Positions 1 to 10,076 of a stretch of DNA of 33,213 nt are shown one piece after another. The stretch is from Candidatus Corynebacterium avicola (GTDB lineage: Bacteria > Actinomycetota > Actinomycetes > Mycobacteriales > Mycobacteriaceae). Every line of letters begins with the position of its first letter. The stretch's first letter is position 1. The stretch covers positions 1-33,213 of the forward strand of contig DXGC01000009.1 in NCBI GenBank assembly GCA_019114135.1, given 5' to 3'. Under the pieces are notes generated by a model. It was not told the DNA's origin and searched no databases. It worked only from the letters and a program-made list of their open reading frames with translations. A program made the translations under genes and the position numbers.

Positions 1-475
1 CCCGCAGACGGTCGCAGGACGCCGCGGCGGCTAGGATCTCCCCGACCTCCTCCGGCGCGGCTCCGGTCTTGGCCTCCTCCCCGGAAGTGTTCACCTGGAT
101 CAGGACGTCCAGCTGGCGGTCCGCCGTCTCCAACCGGCGCTGCAGCGCCTCCGCCAGACGCACGGAGTCCAGGGCCTGGAACTCGGCGGCGTGCTCGGCG
201 ATGATCTTGGCTTTGTTCGTCTGCAGGTGACCGATCGCGACCCAGCGCACCGGCAGGTCGGCCATCTCGTCGGCCTTGCGTCCGATCTCCTGGGGCTTGT
301 TCTCCGCCAGTTCGGTCAGCCCCGCCTCGACCGCGAGGCGCAACCGCTCCGCGGGCACGGTCTTGCTCACCGGCAGGAGCCGGACCTCGGAGGGGTCGCG
401 TCCCGCCGCACGGGCGGCGGCGTCCACCTCGTCGCGGACGGTGTCGTAGGCGGCACGGATGTCTTCACCATTCAT
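1..475 (-). CDS. YggS/PLPBP-family pyridoxal-phosphate homeostasis protein (3' part cut by window edge)
   Basis: The gene reads from an ATG at 475 off the left edge, giving about 158 residues that begin MNGEDIRAAYDTVRDE. The segment VRLLPVSKTVP holds the lysine expected to bind PLP (VSK), followed by the family blocks ELAENKPQE and VRWVAIGHLQTNKAK. The family has a single TIM-barrel domain, no known enzyme activity, and controls the cellular PLP pool. About 70-80 C-terminal residues should lie outside the window. A TAGGCT hexamer at 483-488 lies 7 nt before the ATG, suggesting a leaderless transcript; it sits just before the end of the upstream pabAB gene on the same strand. Family assignment is firm, and the start is supported by the first in-frame ATG and the -10 position. 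Confidence 0.9.
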   Translation of the reverse strand, partial: MNGEDIRAAYDTVRDEVDAAARAAGRDPSEVRLLPVSKTVPAERLRLAVEAGLTELAENKPQEIGRKADEMADLPVRWVAIGHLQTNKAKIIAEHAAEFQALDSVRLAEALQRRLETADRQLDVLIQVNTSGEEAKTGAAPEEVGEILAAAASCDRLR

Positions 476-482
476 GCCCCTG

Positions 483-488
483 AGCCTA
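483..488 (-). promoter_or_regulatory. -10 hexamer TAGGCT, leaderless-type, for the yggS-like gene
   Basis: TAGGCT on the minus strand is followed by 7 nt and then ATG. The spacing fits a leaderless transcript. No clear -35 element is seen. Confidence 0.5.
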
Positions 489-494
489 GCGGCG

Positions 495-2696
495 TCACTG
501 CAGGCGAAGAACCGGGGTGGCCTTCACGACCGTCTCGTCGTACTCGGCGTCCGGGTCCGACTGGATCACCACGGCTCCGCCCACACCGTAGGTGAAGCGC
601 GGTGCGTCACCTGTACCACCGGCCCCTGCGCTGGTCTCGGCGCTGGTATCGGCTCCGGTCTCGGCGACGAGCGTGCGGATCACCACGGACAGGTCCACCG
701 CCCCGTCCAACGAGAAGTAACCGATGGCTCCGCTGTAGACGCCGCGTGGGCCGTCCTCCAGCTCCTCCAGCAGGCGCATGGTCCGTTCCTTCGGCGCCCC
801 AGTCATCGAGCCGGGCGGGAAGGCGGCGCGCACGGCGTCCACCCCGGTGAGTCCTTCGTCGAGGGTGGCGGTGACAGTGCTGACCAGCTGGTGGACCGTG
901 GCATAGCTCTCCACGCTGAACAGCTCCGGGACCTGCACCGTCCCAGGTGCGGCGACCCGCCCCAAATCGTGGCGGACCAGGTCGACGATCATGAGGTTCT
1001 CGGCACGGTCCTTCTCGCTGGCCTGCAGCTCGGCACGGATCCTCAGGTCGGCCTCCTCGGTGTCGCCGACCGGCCGGGTTCCCTTGATCGGTGAGGACGT
1101 CACCGTGCCGGACGCATCGACTCGCAGGAAGCGCTCCGGCGAGGTCGACATCACCGTCGCCCCCGGCAGTCGCAGGTAGGACGCGAAGGGAGCCGGGTTG
1201 TCACGTCGTAGACGGTGGTAGAGGTCGAGGGTGTCGGGGACGTCCACACCGGACGCCGGTTCAGCCTCCAGGGTGGTGGTCAGACAGGCCTCGTAGGTCT
1301 CGCCCTGGCGGATGAGTTCATGGACCCTCCGCACCTTGTCCGTGTAGGTGTCCCGTTCATGCATGGCGACATGCAGCGCAGGCCGCGGGTCCGGGACCGC
1401 CTCCGCAGGATCCCGACTGTCGTCCGTGCACAACTGGCGGATCAGCGCGGCCGTCTTCTCCCGCCATGCCGTCTCGGCGGCCGTCGCCCAGGGACCGGCA
1501 CCTCGCTCGCGTGGTTTGTCGAGGTACAGCAGGTGCGCCTCGCCGTAGCGGTGGTCGATCACGACCGCCCGGTCGAGGAACACGAATCCTGCGTCCGGCA
1601 CCGGTGAAGGCACGGAGTTGGCGGCACCCTCCCCCTGGGAGCACTGGGCCTTGACCCCGTACCCGAGGTACCCGACCCAGCCCAGCTGGAAGGCGAACGG
1701 GGGCTCGCCGTCCCGGACGTCGACGAGGTCGTCGTCCAGTCCCCCGCCACGGATGTTCCAGCGCGCGAGATCGTCCTTCAACCAGGTCAGGACGTCCTGC
1801 TCGATCACCTCGGTATCGTGGCCGTCTTCACCTCCCTCACCGTCCCCACCGCGGGTGACCGTCACCGTGCCTGCCGCCACGTCAGCGGTCGCGACGGCCG
1901 CCGACGGCCCGGCGTTGCGACCGTCCGCGGCACCCATCACGGTGAAGCGGGCCCGGCCGTCCCCGGCGCGGTTCCCGTCGAGCCAGACGGCATGCTCCGC
2001 GTCCTCGTACAGGGCACGGAAGAGGGGCTCGGCGAACGCGCGGGTGTCGTCCACCCCCTGCAATGGGACGACGTGGTTACGCACGTGGCGCACACGGCCC
2101 GAGTCGCGGGTGATCTCGGCAAAGTTCGCCAGCAGCTCCGGACCGTGCCGCGTCTTCACCGATTCGGGGTGGAACTGAACGCCCCACAGGAGTTTGCCCG
2201 GCACACTGAGGCCCATGATGGTGCCGTCCTCGCTGCGTGCGTCCACGGTCACGGCGGACGGGACGTCGGAGACTGCCAGGGAGTGGTAGCGCACCACGTC
2301 GCAGGGCTCCGGGATACCGGCGAAGACTCCACGTCCGGAATGGGTCACCTGGGACAGGCGTCCGTGGATCGGTTCGAGGGCCGGGCCGACGGTCCCGCCG
2401 TACATGTGCGCGATGAGTTGGTGGCCGAGGCATATCCCGAGAACCGGGGTGTCGCGCTCGACGGCCGCGGTAACGACCTCCGGTGCGATACCCACGTCGG
2501 CCGGGTTCAACGGGGTGCCGGGGCCGGGCGAGATCACCACGTTGTCGAAGGTGTCGAGCAGGTCCGGCCCCTGTACCGCCCACTGGTCCCAGTCATTGGG
2601 GACGACAACCGGCGCGACCCCGTTCACCCTGGTCAGGTCGTGGACGAGATTCCAGGTGAAGGAGTCGTGGTTGTCGATGAGCAGGGTGCGGATCAC
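495..2696 (-). CDS. pabAB: Aminodeoxychorismate synthase, fused PabA-PabB
   Basis: A 733-residue fusion that converts chorismate and glutamine to 4-amino-4-deoxychorismate, the first step to p-aminobenzoate and folate. Residues 1-195 form a class I glutamine amidotransferase with the triad Cys89 (GICLGHQ), His176 and Glu178 (VQFHPES) and the oxyanion segment ISPGPGTP. After a variable linker that includes a Gly/Glu/Asp-rich stretch near 283-294, residues 440-733 form the chorismate-binding domain. It contains SSPIKGTRP with Lys538, the residue typical of PabB rather than TrpE (which has PIAGTR), then EKDRAENLMIVDLVRHDLG and PPGSMTGAPK. The start is a GTG with a -10-like TAGACT 8 nt upstream. 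It is divergent from the hydrolase at 2742. The partner lyase pabC lies about 22 kb away in this window. Confidence 0.93.
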   Translation of the reverse strand: MIRTLLIDNHDSFTWNLVHDLTRVNGVAPVVVPNDWDQWAVQGPDLLDTFDNVVISPGPGTPLNPADVGIAPEVVTAAVERDTPVLGICLGHQLIAHMYGGTVGPALEPIHGRLSQVTHSGRGVFAGIPEPCDVVRYHSLAVSDVPSAVTVDARSEDGTIMGLSVPGKLLWGVQFHPESVKTRHGPELLANFAEITRDSGRVRHVRNHVVPLQGVDDTRAFAEPLFRALYEDAEHAVWLDGNRAGDGRARFTVMGAADGRNAGPSAAVATADVAAGTVTVTRGGDGEGGEDGHDTEVIEQDVLTWLKDDLARWNIRGGGLDDDLVDVRDGEPPFAFQLGWVGYLGYGVKAQCSQGEGAANSVPSPVPDAGFVFLDRAVVIDHRYGEAHLLYLDKPRERGAGPWATAAETAWREKTAALIRQLCTDDSRDPAEAVPDPRPALHVAMHERDTYTDKVRRVHELIRQGETYEACLTTTLEAEPASGVDVPDTLDLYHRLRRDNPAPFASYLRLPGATVMSTSPERFLRVDASGTVTSSPIKGTRPVGDTEEADLRIRAELQASEKDRAENLMIVDLVRHDLGRVAAPGTVQVPELFSVESYATVHQLVSTVTATLDEGLTGVDAVRAAFPPGSMTGAPKERTMRLLEELEDGPRGVYSGAIGYFSLDGAVDLSVVIRTLVAETGADTSAETSAGAGGTGDAPRFTYGVGGAVVIQSDPDAEYDETVVKATPVLRLQ

Positions 2697-2704
2697 GAAG
2701 ACCG

Positions 2705-2710
2705 AGTCTA
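2705..2710 (-). promoter_or_regulatory. -10 hexamer TAGACT, leaderless-type, for pabAB
   Basis: TAGACT on the minus strand ends 8 nt before the GTG start. It lies in a 45-nt divergent gap shared with the plus-strand hydrolase promoter. Confidence 0.5.
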
Positions 2711-2728
2711 CCGCTCCCGCCCCGGTGT

Positions 2729-2734
2729 TAGGGT
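2729..2734 (+). promoter_or_regulatory. -10 hexamer TAGGGT, leaderless-type, for the alpha/beta hydrolase
   Basis: TAGGGT is followed by 7 nt and ATG at 2742. It also selects this start over the longer open frame that continues upstream antisense to pabAB. Confidence 0.5.
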
Positions 2735-2741
2735 CACCTCC

Positions 2742-3643
2742 ATGACCACCTCACCACGCACCACTCCCCCTACCCACACCCAGGGAACGCCTGTCTGGTT
2801 GCCGACCCGCGACGGCCGGCTGCTGTACGCGCAGAGCCTGGACGGACCGTCCGCGGACGGTGTGACCGTCGTCTTCGAGGCGGGCGCGGCGGCGAACCGG
2901 TCGACCCTCGCGGATGTGCAGACACGGGTTGCCGCCTTGGACGGGGTGGCTCGTGCAGTGGCCTACGACCGTTCCGGCCTGGGACGTTCCGCCTCCGACC
3001 CGGACGGTCGGACGCTCTCCCGGATGGCCGACGACCTCAATGATGTGCTGGACGCCCTGGATTCTCAGGGCACCAGTTTGTTCATCCTGGTCGGACACTC
3101 CCTGGGAGGTCCGCTCACTCGTCTCGCCGCATCCCGACGGCCGGACCGCGTGGCCGGCCTGGTGCTGGTGGACCCCACCGACGAGGAGATCCCGGAGATG
3201 ACCGGACGGTTCTTCCGCGCGATGGAACTGATCACCGGGAACGCGTTCCTGCTGTTGGCCAAACTCGGACTGATGCGGCGGCTGTTCTCCTGGTTGGTTG
3301 ACGCGATGCCCGCCGATGACGTGCGTCAGGACATGATCGACGAGGCCTTCGCCCCGGAGGTCTTCCGTACCCAACTCGCCCAGTCCCGGACATTCATGCC
3401 GGAGGTCAGGACCTGGCGGTCGACCCCTCCCGAGGTAGGGGACATCCCGGTCACCATCGTCGCCGGGACGAAGGCCGGGGACGGCATGACCGAGTCGAAC
3501 CGGAAGTCAGCCTTGGCCGCATATGAGAAGCGCGTCGATTCCCTCGAGGATGCGACGCTGGTGCTGGCGGAAACTCCGCTCACTATGTTCCGGTGACGGA
3601 TGCTGAGTTACTCGCCGCGGAGATCGGGAAACTTACAAGATAG
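2742..3643 (+). pseudogene. Alpha/beta hydrolase with a frameshift before the catalytic histidine
   Basis: The open frame from ATG 2742 stops at 3596 (284 residues). It has the fold marks of an alpha/beta hydrolase: VVFEAGAAANRS, VARAVAYDRSGLGRS, the nucleophile elbow ILVGHSLGG with Ser120, and VAGLVLVDPTDEEI. The frame ends LAETPLTMFR with no catalytic His. Another frame, 3581-3643, reads HYVPVTDAELLAAEIGKLTR and then TAG, which is the expected C-terminal His-containing strand and helix. Adding one A to the run at 3571-3573 would give AENSAHYVPV and join the two parts. So this is either a recent one-base deletion that inactivates the enzyme or a sequence error. The substrate cannot be told. 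The coordinates cover the reconstructed gene. Confidence 0.8.
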
Positions 3644-3658
3644 TCGATTAAGCATCGG

Positions 3659-3664
3659 TAGAAT
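3659..3664 (+). promoter_or_regulatory. Possible -10 hexamer TAGAAT for the small membrane protein gene
   Basis: TAGAAT lies about 45 nt before the ATG at 3709. A weak TTACAA at 3633-3638 is 20 nt upstream, so the -35 element is doubtful. Confidence 0.35.
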
Positions 3665-3708
3665 CCAGGAAGAACCTGACCAAGCAAGAGAAGAAAGTTA
3701 CACCCCTC

Positions 3709-4062
3709 ATGCCAGAGCAGAACCGATGGTCCGCCCAGCAGGCCCAGCAGACCCAGCAGGCCCAGCCCAGCTACCCCACCCCTCGCCCACCGCACAATGG
3801 CGGGCCTCTTCCGCCGTCGTCGACGCCTCGTTCAGCGGGCGCTTTCGGGTTCGTGACTGTTCTGGCGTGGATCCTCTTCGTCGGTTCCATTCTGTCGTGC
3901 CTGGTCTGGGGATCAGTGGCATTCGGCGATGACCGCCATAGCGACAACTTCCGGGGAATGTTGCTTCTCGGCATAAGTCTCATCGTCACCGCAGTGTCAC
4001 TGGCAACGATCGTCTTGTGCCAGATCGGCAGTGGGCTGGCGAAAGCAGGAAAGCTCGGATAA
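3709..4062 (+). CDS. Small Gln/Pro-rich two-helix membrane protein, function unknown
   Basis: This 117-residue protein is not recognised. Residues 1-40 are low-complexity and rich in Gln, Pro and Ser (runs such as QQAQQTQQAQ and PTPRPP). Two hydrophobic helices follow at about 45-71 and 83-105, joined by a short charged loop GDDRHSDNFRG, and the protein ends in a short basic tail. This layout is common among actinobacterial membrane proteins with a disordered cytoplasmic N-terminus. The start is the first ATG, and the purine stretch AAGAGAAGAAAG upstream is a rather distant ribosome-binding site. It lies after the hydrolase and converges on the CsoR-family gene. The TAA stop lies in a short tandem repeat (4057-4086). 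Confidence 0.7.
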   Translation: MPEQNRWSAQQAQQTQQAQPSYPTPRPPHNGGPLPPSSTPRSAGAFGFVTVLAWILFVGSILSCLVWGSVAFGDDRHSDNFRGMLLLGISLIVTAVSLATIVLCQIGSGLAKAGKLG

Positions 4063-4086
4063 CCCGGATAAACCTGGATAAACCGG
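4057..4086. repeat. Three imperfect tandem copies of GGATAAACC
   Basis: The stop codon of the small membrane protein is embedded in three units reading GGATAACCC, GGATAAACCT and GGATAAACC. The first TAA is the stop; the others lie in the 3' UTR. Confidence 0.7.
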
Positions 4087-4099
4087 CCGAATCACTTAA

Positions 4100-4143
4100 C
4101 GGCGGCTCACGGCCCCAGTTGAACTACTGGACCGTGGCCGCCG
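4100..4143. terminator. Hairpin between convergent genes, possible bidirectional terminator
   Basis: CGGCGGC at 4100-4106 pairs with GCCGCCG at 4137-4143. Inner stretches ACGG/CCGT and CCAGT/ACTGG continue the stem with small bulges around a short loop. There is no good T-tract on either side, so terminator activity is inferred from its place between convergent genes. Confidence 0.45.
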
Positions 4144-4165
4144 CAATCGTCGGACCGGGGAGCGT

Positions 4166-4432
4166 TCAGGACAGGGAGAGGAAGAGCTTCTCCATCTGGT
4201 CCTGCCAGTCCTCCGGAACCTCTTCCGGCTCGGCGTGGGCACAGTCGATCATGCCGCCGGAGATGGCCTTGACGCCAGCGCGGTCCACCGCACGGGACAC
4301 GGCGGCCAGCTGGGTGACGATCTCGTCGCACTCCCGGCCATTCTCGATCATGGCGATGACACCATCGAGCTGCCCACGAGCACGGCGGAGGCGGATAGCC
4401 ACCGCGTCCGAGGTTTCGTCGTTAAGTTTCAT
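4166..4432 (-). CDS. CsoR/CstR-family (DUF156) transcriptional repressor lacking the copper-ligand histidine
   Basis: An 88-residue all-helical repressor of the CsoR/RcnR family. The start ATG at 4432 is fixed by a strong AGGAGG 8 nt upstream; longer frames are not needed. The family core is IRLRRARGQLDGVIAMIENGRECDEIVTQL. By direct alignment with CsoR (Cys36, His61, Cys65) it has Cys35 and Cys64, but Gly60 where the second-sphere copper ligand His should be. Loss of that His while both Cys remain is the pattern of CstR-type persulfide sensors, so sulfur or another thiol-reactive signal is more likely than copper; this is inference. The gene follows ppsA on the same strand but has its own 240-nt upstream region. 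No sulfur-handling or metal-export gene lies next to it, so its target is unknown beyond likely autoregulation. Confidence 0.85.
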   Translation of the reverse strand: MKLNDETSDAVAIRLRRARGQLDGVIAMIENGRECDEIVTQLAAVSRAVDRAGVKAISGGMIDCAHAEPEEVPEDWQDQMEKLFLSLS

Positions 4433-4502
4433 TGAAGCGTCCTCCTGGAGAGAGATCATGTGAGGGGTGGCCAGTGGCGAGCGCCACAGGCGGTTGTTGA
4501 AC

Positions 4503-4523
4503 AGTATACGCATGGGTGTACCC
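4503..4523 (-). promoter_or_regulatory. Candidate promoter and operator for the CsoR/CstR-family gene
   Basis: On the minus strand a TATACT -10 hexamer (4503-4508) follows GGGTACACCC (4514-4523), whose GGGT/ACCC arms form a short inverted repeat in the promoter spacer. G/C-rich inverted repeats with TA edges are typical of this repressor family. The -35 element is weak. Confidence 0.35.
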
Positions 4524-4674
4524 GTCTGCGTAGCCCCCACACATCCAGTGACGGAGAAACGGACATTCGTGCCGGCCGGACCTTTCGGCCGCCCCCGTAA
4601 TGACCTTTCGGATACCCCTCCCTGTACGGGGCAATGGCTGAGATTACCCCCGCCACCACCCCGCTACCCCGCTA

Positions 4675-7098
<2,424 letters not shown>

Positions 7099-7142
7099 GG
7101 GTGTGGTCCTTTCGCGGACTGGGGTTCGGGCCTGACGGTGGG

Positions 7143-7994
7143 TCAGGTGTCTCGCAGGTTCATGGTCGCCAGGATGGTGCTGGCCATCTCCTCCACACTC
7201 ATCGCGTGGGAGTCGATGAAGGGGATGCCGTGTCGCCGGTAGAGGTTCTCGGCATCCCGCAGTTCGGTCCGGCAGCGTGCCAGGCTGGCGTAACCACTGC
7301 CTGGTCTTCGTTCGCCGCGGATCTGACTGAGTCGCTGGGCGGTGGTGGTCAATCCGAAGATGCGCCCGGTGAGTCCGGCCAGTGCGTCCGGCAGTTTCCC
7401 GGGGGCGTCGTCCTCGGTGAGCGGGTAGTTGGCGACACGTAATCCGTGCTGCAACGCCAGGTACATCGCCGTGGGGGTCTTGCCGCAACGTGAGGGCGCG
7501 ATGATCACCAGGTCGGCGACGTCTATACGGCGCAGCGAGGCGGCGTCGTCGTGCTCGATGGTGTATTCCACGGCGTCGATACGGTCGTGGTAGCGCTTGG
7601 GGTCCCCCACCCGGTGGTAGGCGGTGGGGTCGGCGGTGCGGCGGGTGTCGAGGACCTGTTCCAGTCTGGAGAGATGCCCCACCAGCAGGTCGATGACCTC
7701 TCCGGGGGCGGACTCCATCTCGGCGGCGACCTCGGGGTCACGCACGGTGAGGAACACGATCGGCGCAGTGCCGGCGTCGCCGTCGGCACCGTCGTCACGG
7801 CCCTGCGCAGCGATGGTCTTACCGATCTCTCGCACGGTGTGACGTGCCCGCTCGGTGGAGTCGACGAAGGGCAGGACGTGGCGGGTGAACCGCGTGCCGG
7901 GGAACTGTGCCAGCAAAGCGTTCCCCAGAGTTTCAGCGGTGATGCCGGTGCTGTCGGAGACGAAGAACACCGGACGAGGGAGATTCCCGATCAT
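7143..7994 (-). CDS. ppsR: PEP synthase regulatory protein (pyruvate, water dikinase regulator; kinase/pyrophosphorylase)
   Basis: A 283-residue DUF299-family bifunctional enzyme that inactivates PEP synthase by ADP-dependent phosphorylation of the threonine near the catalytic His and reactivates it by phosphate-dependent removal. The N-terminus [25 protein letters not shown] is typical of the family, and the P-loop is APSRCGKT at residues 166-173. The C-terminal [36 protein letters not shown] also matches. The start ATG at 7994 follows TAGCGT by 7 nt, a leaderless arrangement, and gives the normal family length. The position directly before ppsA supports the function. A short Asp/Gly-rich insert near 65-77 ([11 protein letters not shown]) is probably a surface loop. 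Confidence 0.94.
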   Translation of the reverse strand: MIGNLPRPVFFVSDSTGITAETLGNALLAQFPGTRFTRHVLPFVDSTERARHTVREIGKTIAAQGRDDGADGDAGTAPIVFLTVRDPEVAAEMESAPGEVIDLLVGHLSRLEQVLDTRRTADPTAYHRVGDPKRYHDRIDAVEYTIEHDDAASLRRIDVADLVIIAPSRCGKTPTAMYLALQHGLRVANYPLTEDDAPGKLPDALAGLTGRIFGLTTTAQRLSQIRGERRPGSGYASLARCRTELRDAENLYRRHGIPFIDSHAMSVEEMASTILATMNLRDT

Positions 7995-8001
7995 CGGCCC
8001 A

Positions 8002-8007
8002 ACGCTA
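8002..8007 (-). promoter_or_regulatory. -10 hexamer TAGCGT, leaderless-type, for ppsR-ppsA
   Basis: TAGCGT on the minus strand ends 7 nt before the ppsR ATG. It lies 75 nt from the divergent monooxygenase promoter. Confidence 0.5.
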
Positions 8008-8081
8008 GCAGCGGAACCAAACTCGTGACGACGAGGAATGTGGGCTTCCACCCTCACACAGGGGCATTCAGGTGGCTGACG

Positions 8082-8087
8082 TAGCGT
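8082..8087 (+). promoter_or_regulatory. -10 hexamer TAGCGT, leaderless-type, for the flavin monooxygenase
   Basis: TAGCGT is followed by 7 nt and ATG at 8095. This favours the 8095 start over the in-frame GTG at 8086, which would overlap the hexamer. Confidence 0.5.
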
Positions 8088-8094
8088 GGGAGAC

Positions 8095-9159
8095 ATGAGC
8101 ACAGCCGACACCACCGGTCCGACCCTGTCCATCGTCGACCTCGGCACGGTCGCTCCCGACACCAGCGAATCCGACGCCCTCGCCGACTCGCTGAAGAACA
8201 CCCGCCATGCCGAGTCCCTGGGATTCCACCGGGTGTGGTTCGCCGAACACCACCTGAGCCGCTCCGGGGCATCCCACCATCCCGAGATACTGATCGCCGC
8301 CGCAGCCGCCCAGACCGAGAGGATCCGGCTGGGCTCCGGCGCGGTACTGATGAACCACTACAGTCCTTTCCTGGTCGCCGAGAAATACCAGCAGCTCGAG
8401 GCGCTGGCCCCTGGGCGCATCGACCTGGGCATGGGGCGGGCGACTGCCGGACCGGTACTCGACCTCGCCCTGCAGCAGAACCGTGAGAACCCGGCGCGTC
8501 CCGACCACCAGCAGTCCGTCCTGGAGACCTTGGCGTGGCTCAACGAGGCGTTCCCCGAGGACCATCCCTTCCACGGACACCCGCTGATGCCGTCGGTGCC
8601 GTCCGCCCCGGAAACCTGGCTGCTGGGGTCAAGCCCGAACAGTGGCAACCTCGCCGCCGGTCTGGGCATCGGCTACACCTTCGCCGGATTCATCAATCCG
8701 TCCAACGCAGCCGCCGCACTGCAGAACTACCGGTCGAACTTCATCCCACAGGGGTTTGGCCTGGATTCTCCCCGGTCGATCCTGGCGGTCAACGTCACCG
8801 TGGGCGAGACCCGCGAAGACGGCTTGCGACTCGCGAACTCCCCCAAGGGCTACTACGCCCGGCTGGCGAAGGCGGGACGCGCCGCTGGGTCGGTCACGGT
8901 GCCCTCGCCCCACGACGCAGCGTCCGAAATGACACGGGCGGAGCAGGACGAACCCACCTGGATCGTCGAGGGGCGGTGGCCGAAGTTCGTCGCCGGCGGG
9001 CCGGACGACGTCCGCGCCACCCTGGAACAGATGCTGGACGGGAGCGGGGCGGACGAGCTGATGGTCCAGGACCTCATCGCCGACCCGGCCGACCGCCGCC
9101 GCTCCCACGAGCTGCTCGCCGACGCATTCGACCTCCCGGGTGTTTCTCACCTTTCATAA
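8095..9159 (+). CDS. LLM-class (luciferase-like) flavin-dependent oxidoreductase
   Basis: A 354-residue TIM-barrel flavin-dependent oxidoreductase of the bacterial luciferase-like group. Near residues 40-58 it has SLGFHRVWFAEHHLSRSGASHHPEIL, the signature of the MsnO8/luciferase-like subfamily, followed by TERIRLGSGAVLMNHYSPFLVAEKYQQLEALAPGRIDLGMGRA and TWLLGSSPNSGNLAAGLGIGYTFAGFI. Members use FMNH2 supplied by a reductase, or F420 in some actinobacteria; the cofactor and substrate cannot be decided here. It is divergent from ppsR with no obvious partner gene. The start at 8095 was chosen from the TAGCGT hexamer 7 nt upstream. Confidence 0.87.
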   Translation: MSTADTTGPTLSIVDLGTVAPDTSESDALADSLKNTRHAESLGFHRVWFAEHHLSRSGASHHPEILIAAAAAQTERIRLGSGAVLMNHYSPFLVAEKYQQLEALAPGRIDLGMGRATAGPVLDLALQQNRENPARPDHQQSVLETLAWLNEAFPEDHPFHGHPLMPSVPSAPETWLLGSSPNSGNLAAGLGIGYTFAGFINPSNAAAALQNYRSNFIPQGFGLDSPRSILAVNVTVGETREDGLRLANSPKGYYARLAKAGRAAGSVTVPSPHDAASEMTRAEQDEPTWIVEGRWPKFVAGGPDDVRATLEQMLDGSGADELMVQDLIADPADRRRSHELLADAFDLPGVSHLS

Positions 9160-9282
9160 CCCGATTGCCCTGGGAAAACTGCATGGGGTGTAACACTCAC
9201 CAGAACTGACTCGGTCGCCGTGGGTGCAAGGTCAAACACCACAGACACCATCTCCGACTCTCCTCGGAAAGGAGTCCCCATC

Positions 9283-9849
9283 ATGAATCACCACACCACC
9301 ACACCCCGGAGGAAGAAGATTCACTCCCGGGCCCTTGCAGTCACCACGGCCACCCTCGTCGCGCTCGGAGGCGGCGCCGTCGCCACCACCGCCACGGGTG
9401 GCGCCCAGCCGGCCCCGGCTCCTGCACCGGAACCCGCCCCCGCTTACCCGACCCCGGAAGAAGCCACACAGATCGCCGTTGACAACGTCCCGCCGTCCGA
9501 GGTCGACAGGGCCTGGAGTCTAAACGCTGACACCAGCAGCTACGATCCGAACCAGCGACTCTCTGCGATCCTCCTGGATGTCGAGGGCGGCACCGGCAGC
9601 TCGCCGCAGCAGGTCGCGTTGTTCGAGCACGGGACCTACATCGGCACCACCCTGTTCGAGGCACATGCGTATCAACACGTGGAGCGGGTGTCAGACAGCG
9701 AAATCAAGGTCGATTACCGCTATCTGCTCCCCGGGGACGCCAACGCCGACCCGAGCGGACTCGCGACATCCCATTACATCCTCGGCCCGGACGGCGTGGT
9801 CCACCACGAAGGAGAGCTTCCGCCCGAAGGAGAAGCACCTCCGGTGTAA
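9283..9849 (+). CDS. Secreted LppP/LprE-like protein, first of three tandem paralogues
   Basis: A 188-residue exported protein. The N-terminus has a basic region (TTTPRRKKIHSRA) and a hydrophobic core (LAVTTATLVALGGGAVATTA) ending at a probable signal peptidase I site near ATGGAQ-A. There is no lipobox Cys and no cysteine anywhere. A Pro/Ala/Glu linker (PAPAPAPEPAPAYP) leads into a domain with RLSAILLDVEGGTGSSPQQVALFEHGTYIGTTLFEAHAYQHVERVSDSEIKVDYRYLLPGD. That block resembles the mycobacterial LppP/LprE domain (Pfam Lipoprotein_21), but the match is from memory. The ATG is fixed by AGGAG 8 nt upstream. It is the most diverged of the three copies in the conserved block (LFEAHAYQH where the others have TPEAYPxQT). 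Confidence 0.8.
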   Translation: MNHHTTTPRRKKIHSRALAVTTATLVALGGGAVATTATGGAQPAPAPAPEPAPAYPTPEEATQIAVDNVPPSEVDRAWSLNADTSSYDPNQRLSAILLDVEGGTGSSPQQVALFEHGTYIGTTLFEAHAYQHVERVSDSEIKVDYRYLLPGDANADPSGLATSHYILGPDGVVHHEGELPPEGEAPPV

Positions 9850-9870
9850 CCCACCACCTCTCAAGCCCGT

Positions 9871-9913
9871 CGAGGCCACCACCGACATTCTCATCGTCGG
9901 TCCGGTGGCCTCG
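9871..9913 (+). terminator. Hairpin after the first LppP/LprE-like gene
   Basis: CGAGGCCACC pairs with GGTGGCCTCG, continued by ACCGAC/GTCGGT with a two-base bulge and a 9-nt loop. Only a weak T-tract follows. The same hairpin recurs after the second paralogue at 10677-10719. Confidence 0.65.
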
Positions 9914-10076
9914 ATGCATTTGTGTCGAAACCCGATGTGACCAGCGAATACCGACCTATATCAATTCTTGACCCATTAGTTCGTAACGCTTTTGTCAGCG
10001 AATACGGTCGCAATGGATGCAAGACCAAAACACCACAGACACCATTTCCGACTCTTCTCGAAAAGGAGTCCCCATC

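Noticed and set aside
1818..2741. Upstream extension of the hydrolase frame
   Set aside because: It is antisense to pabAB. The TAGGGT hexamer and the hydrolase-like N-terminus place the start at 2742.
4561..4674. G/C-rich inverted stretches (GGCCGGA/TTCGGCC and TACCCC/CGGGGCA) after ppsA, considered as terminator or second operator
   Set aside because: The stems are short and imperfect, and there is no T-tract on the minus strand. I cannot support either role.
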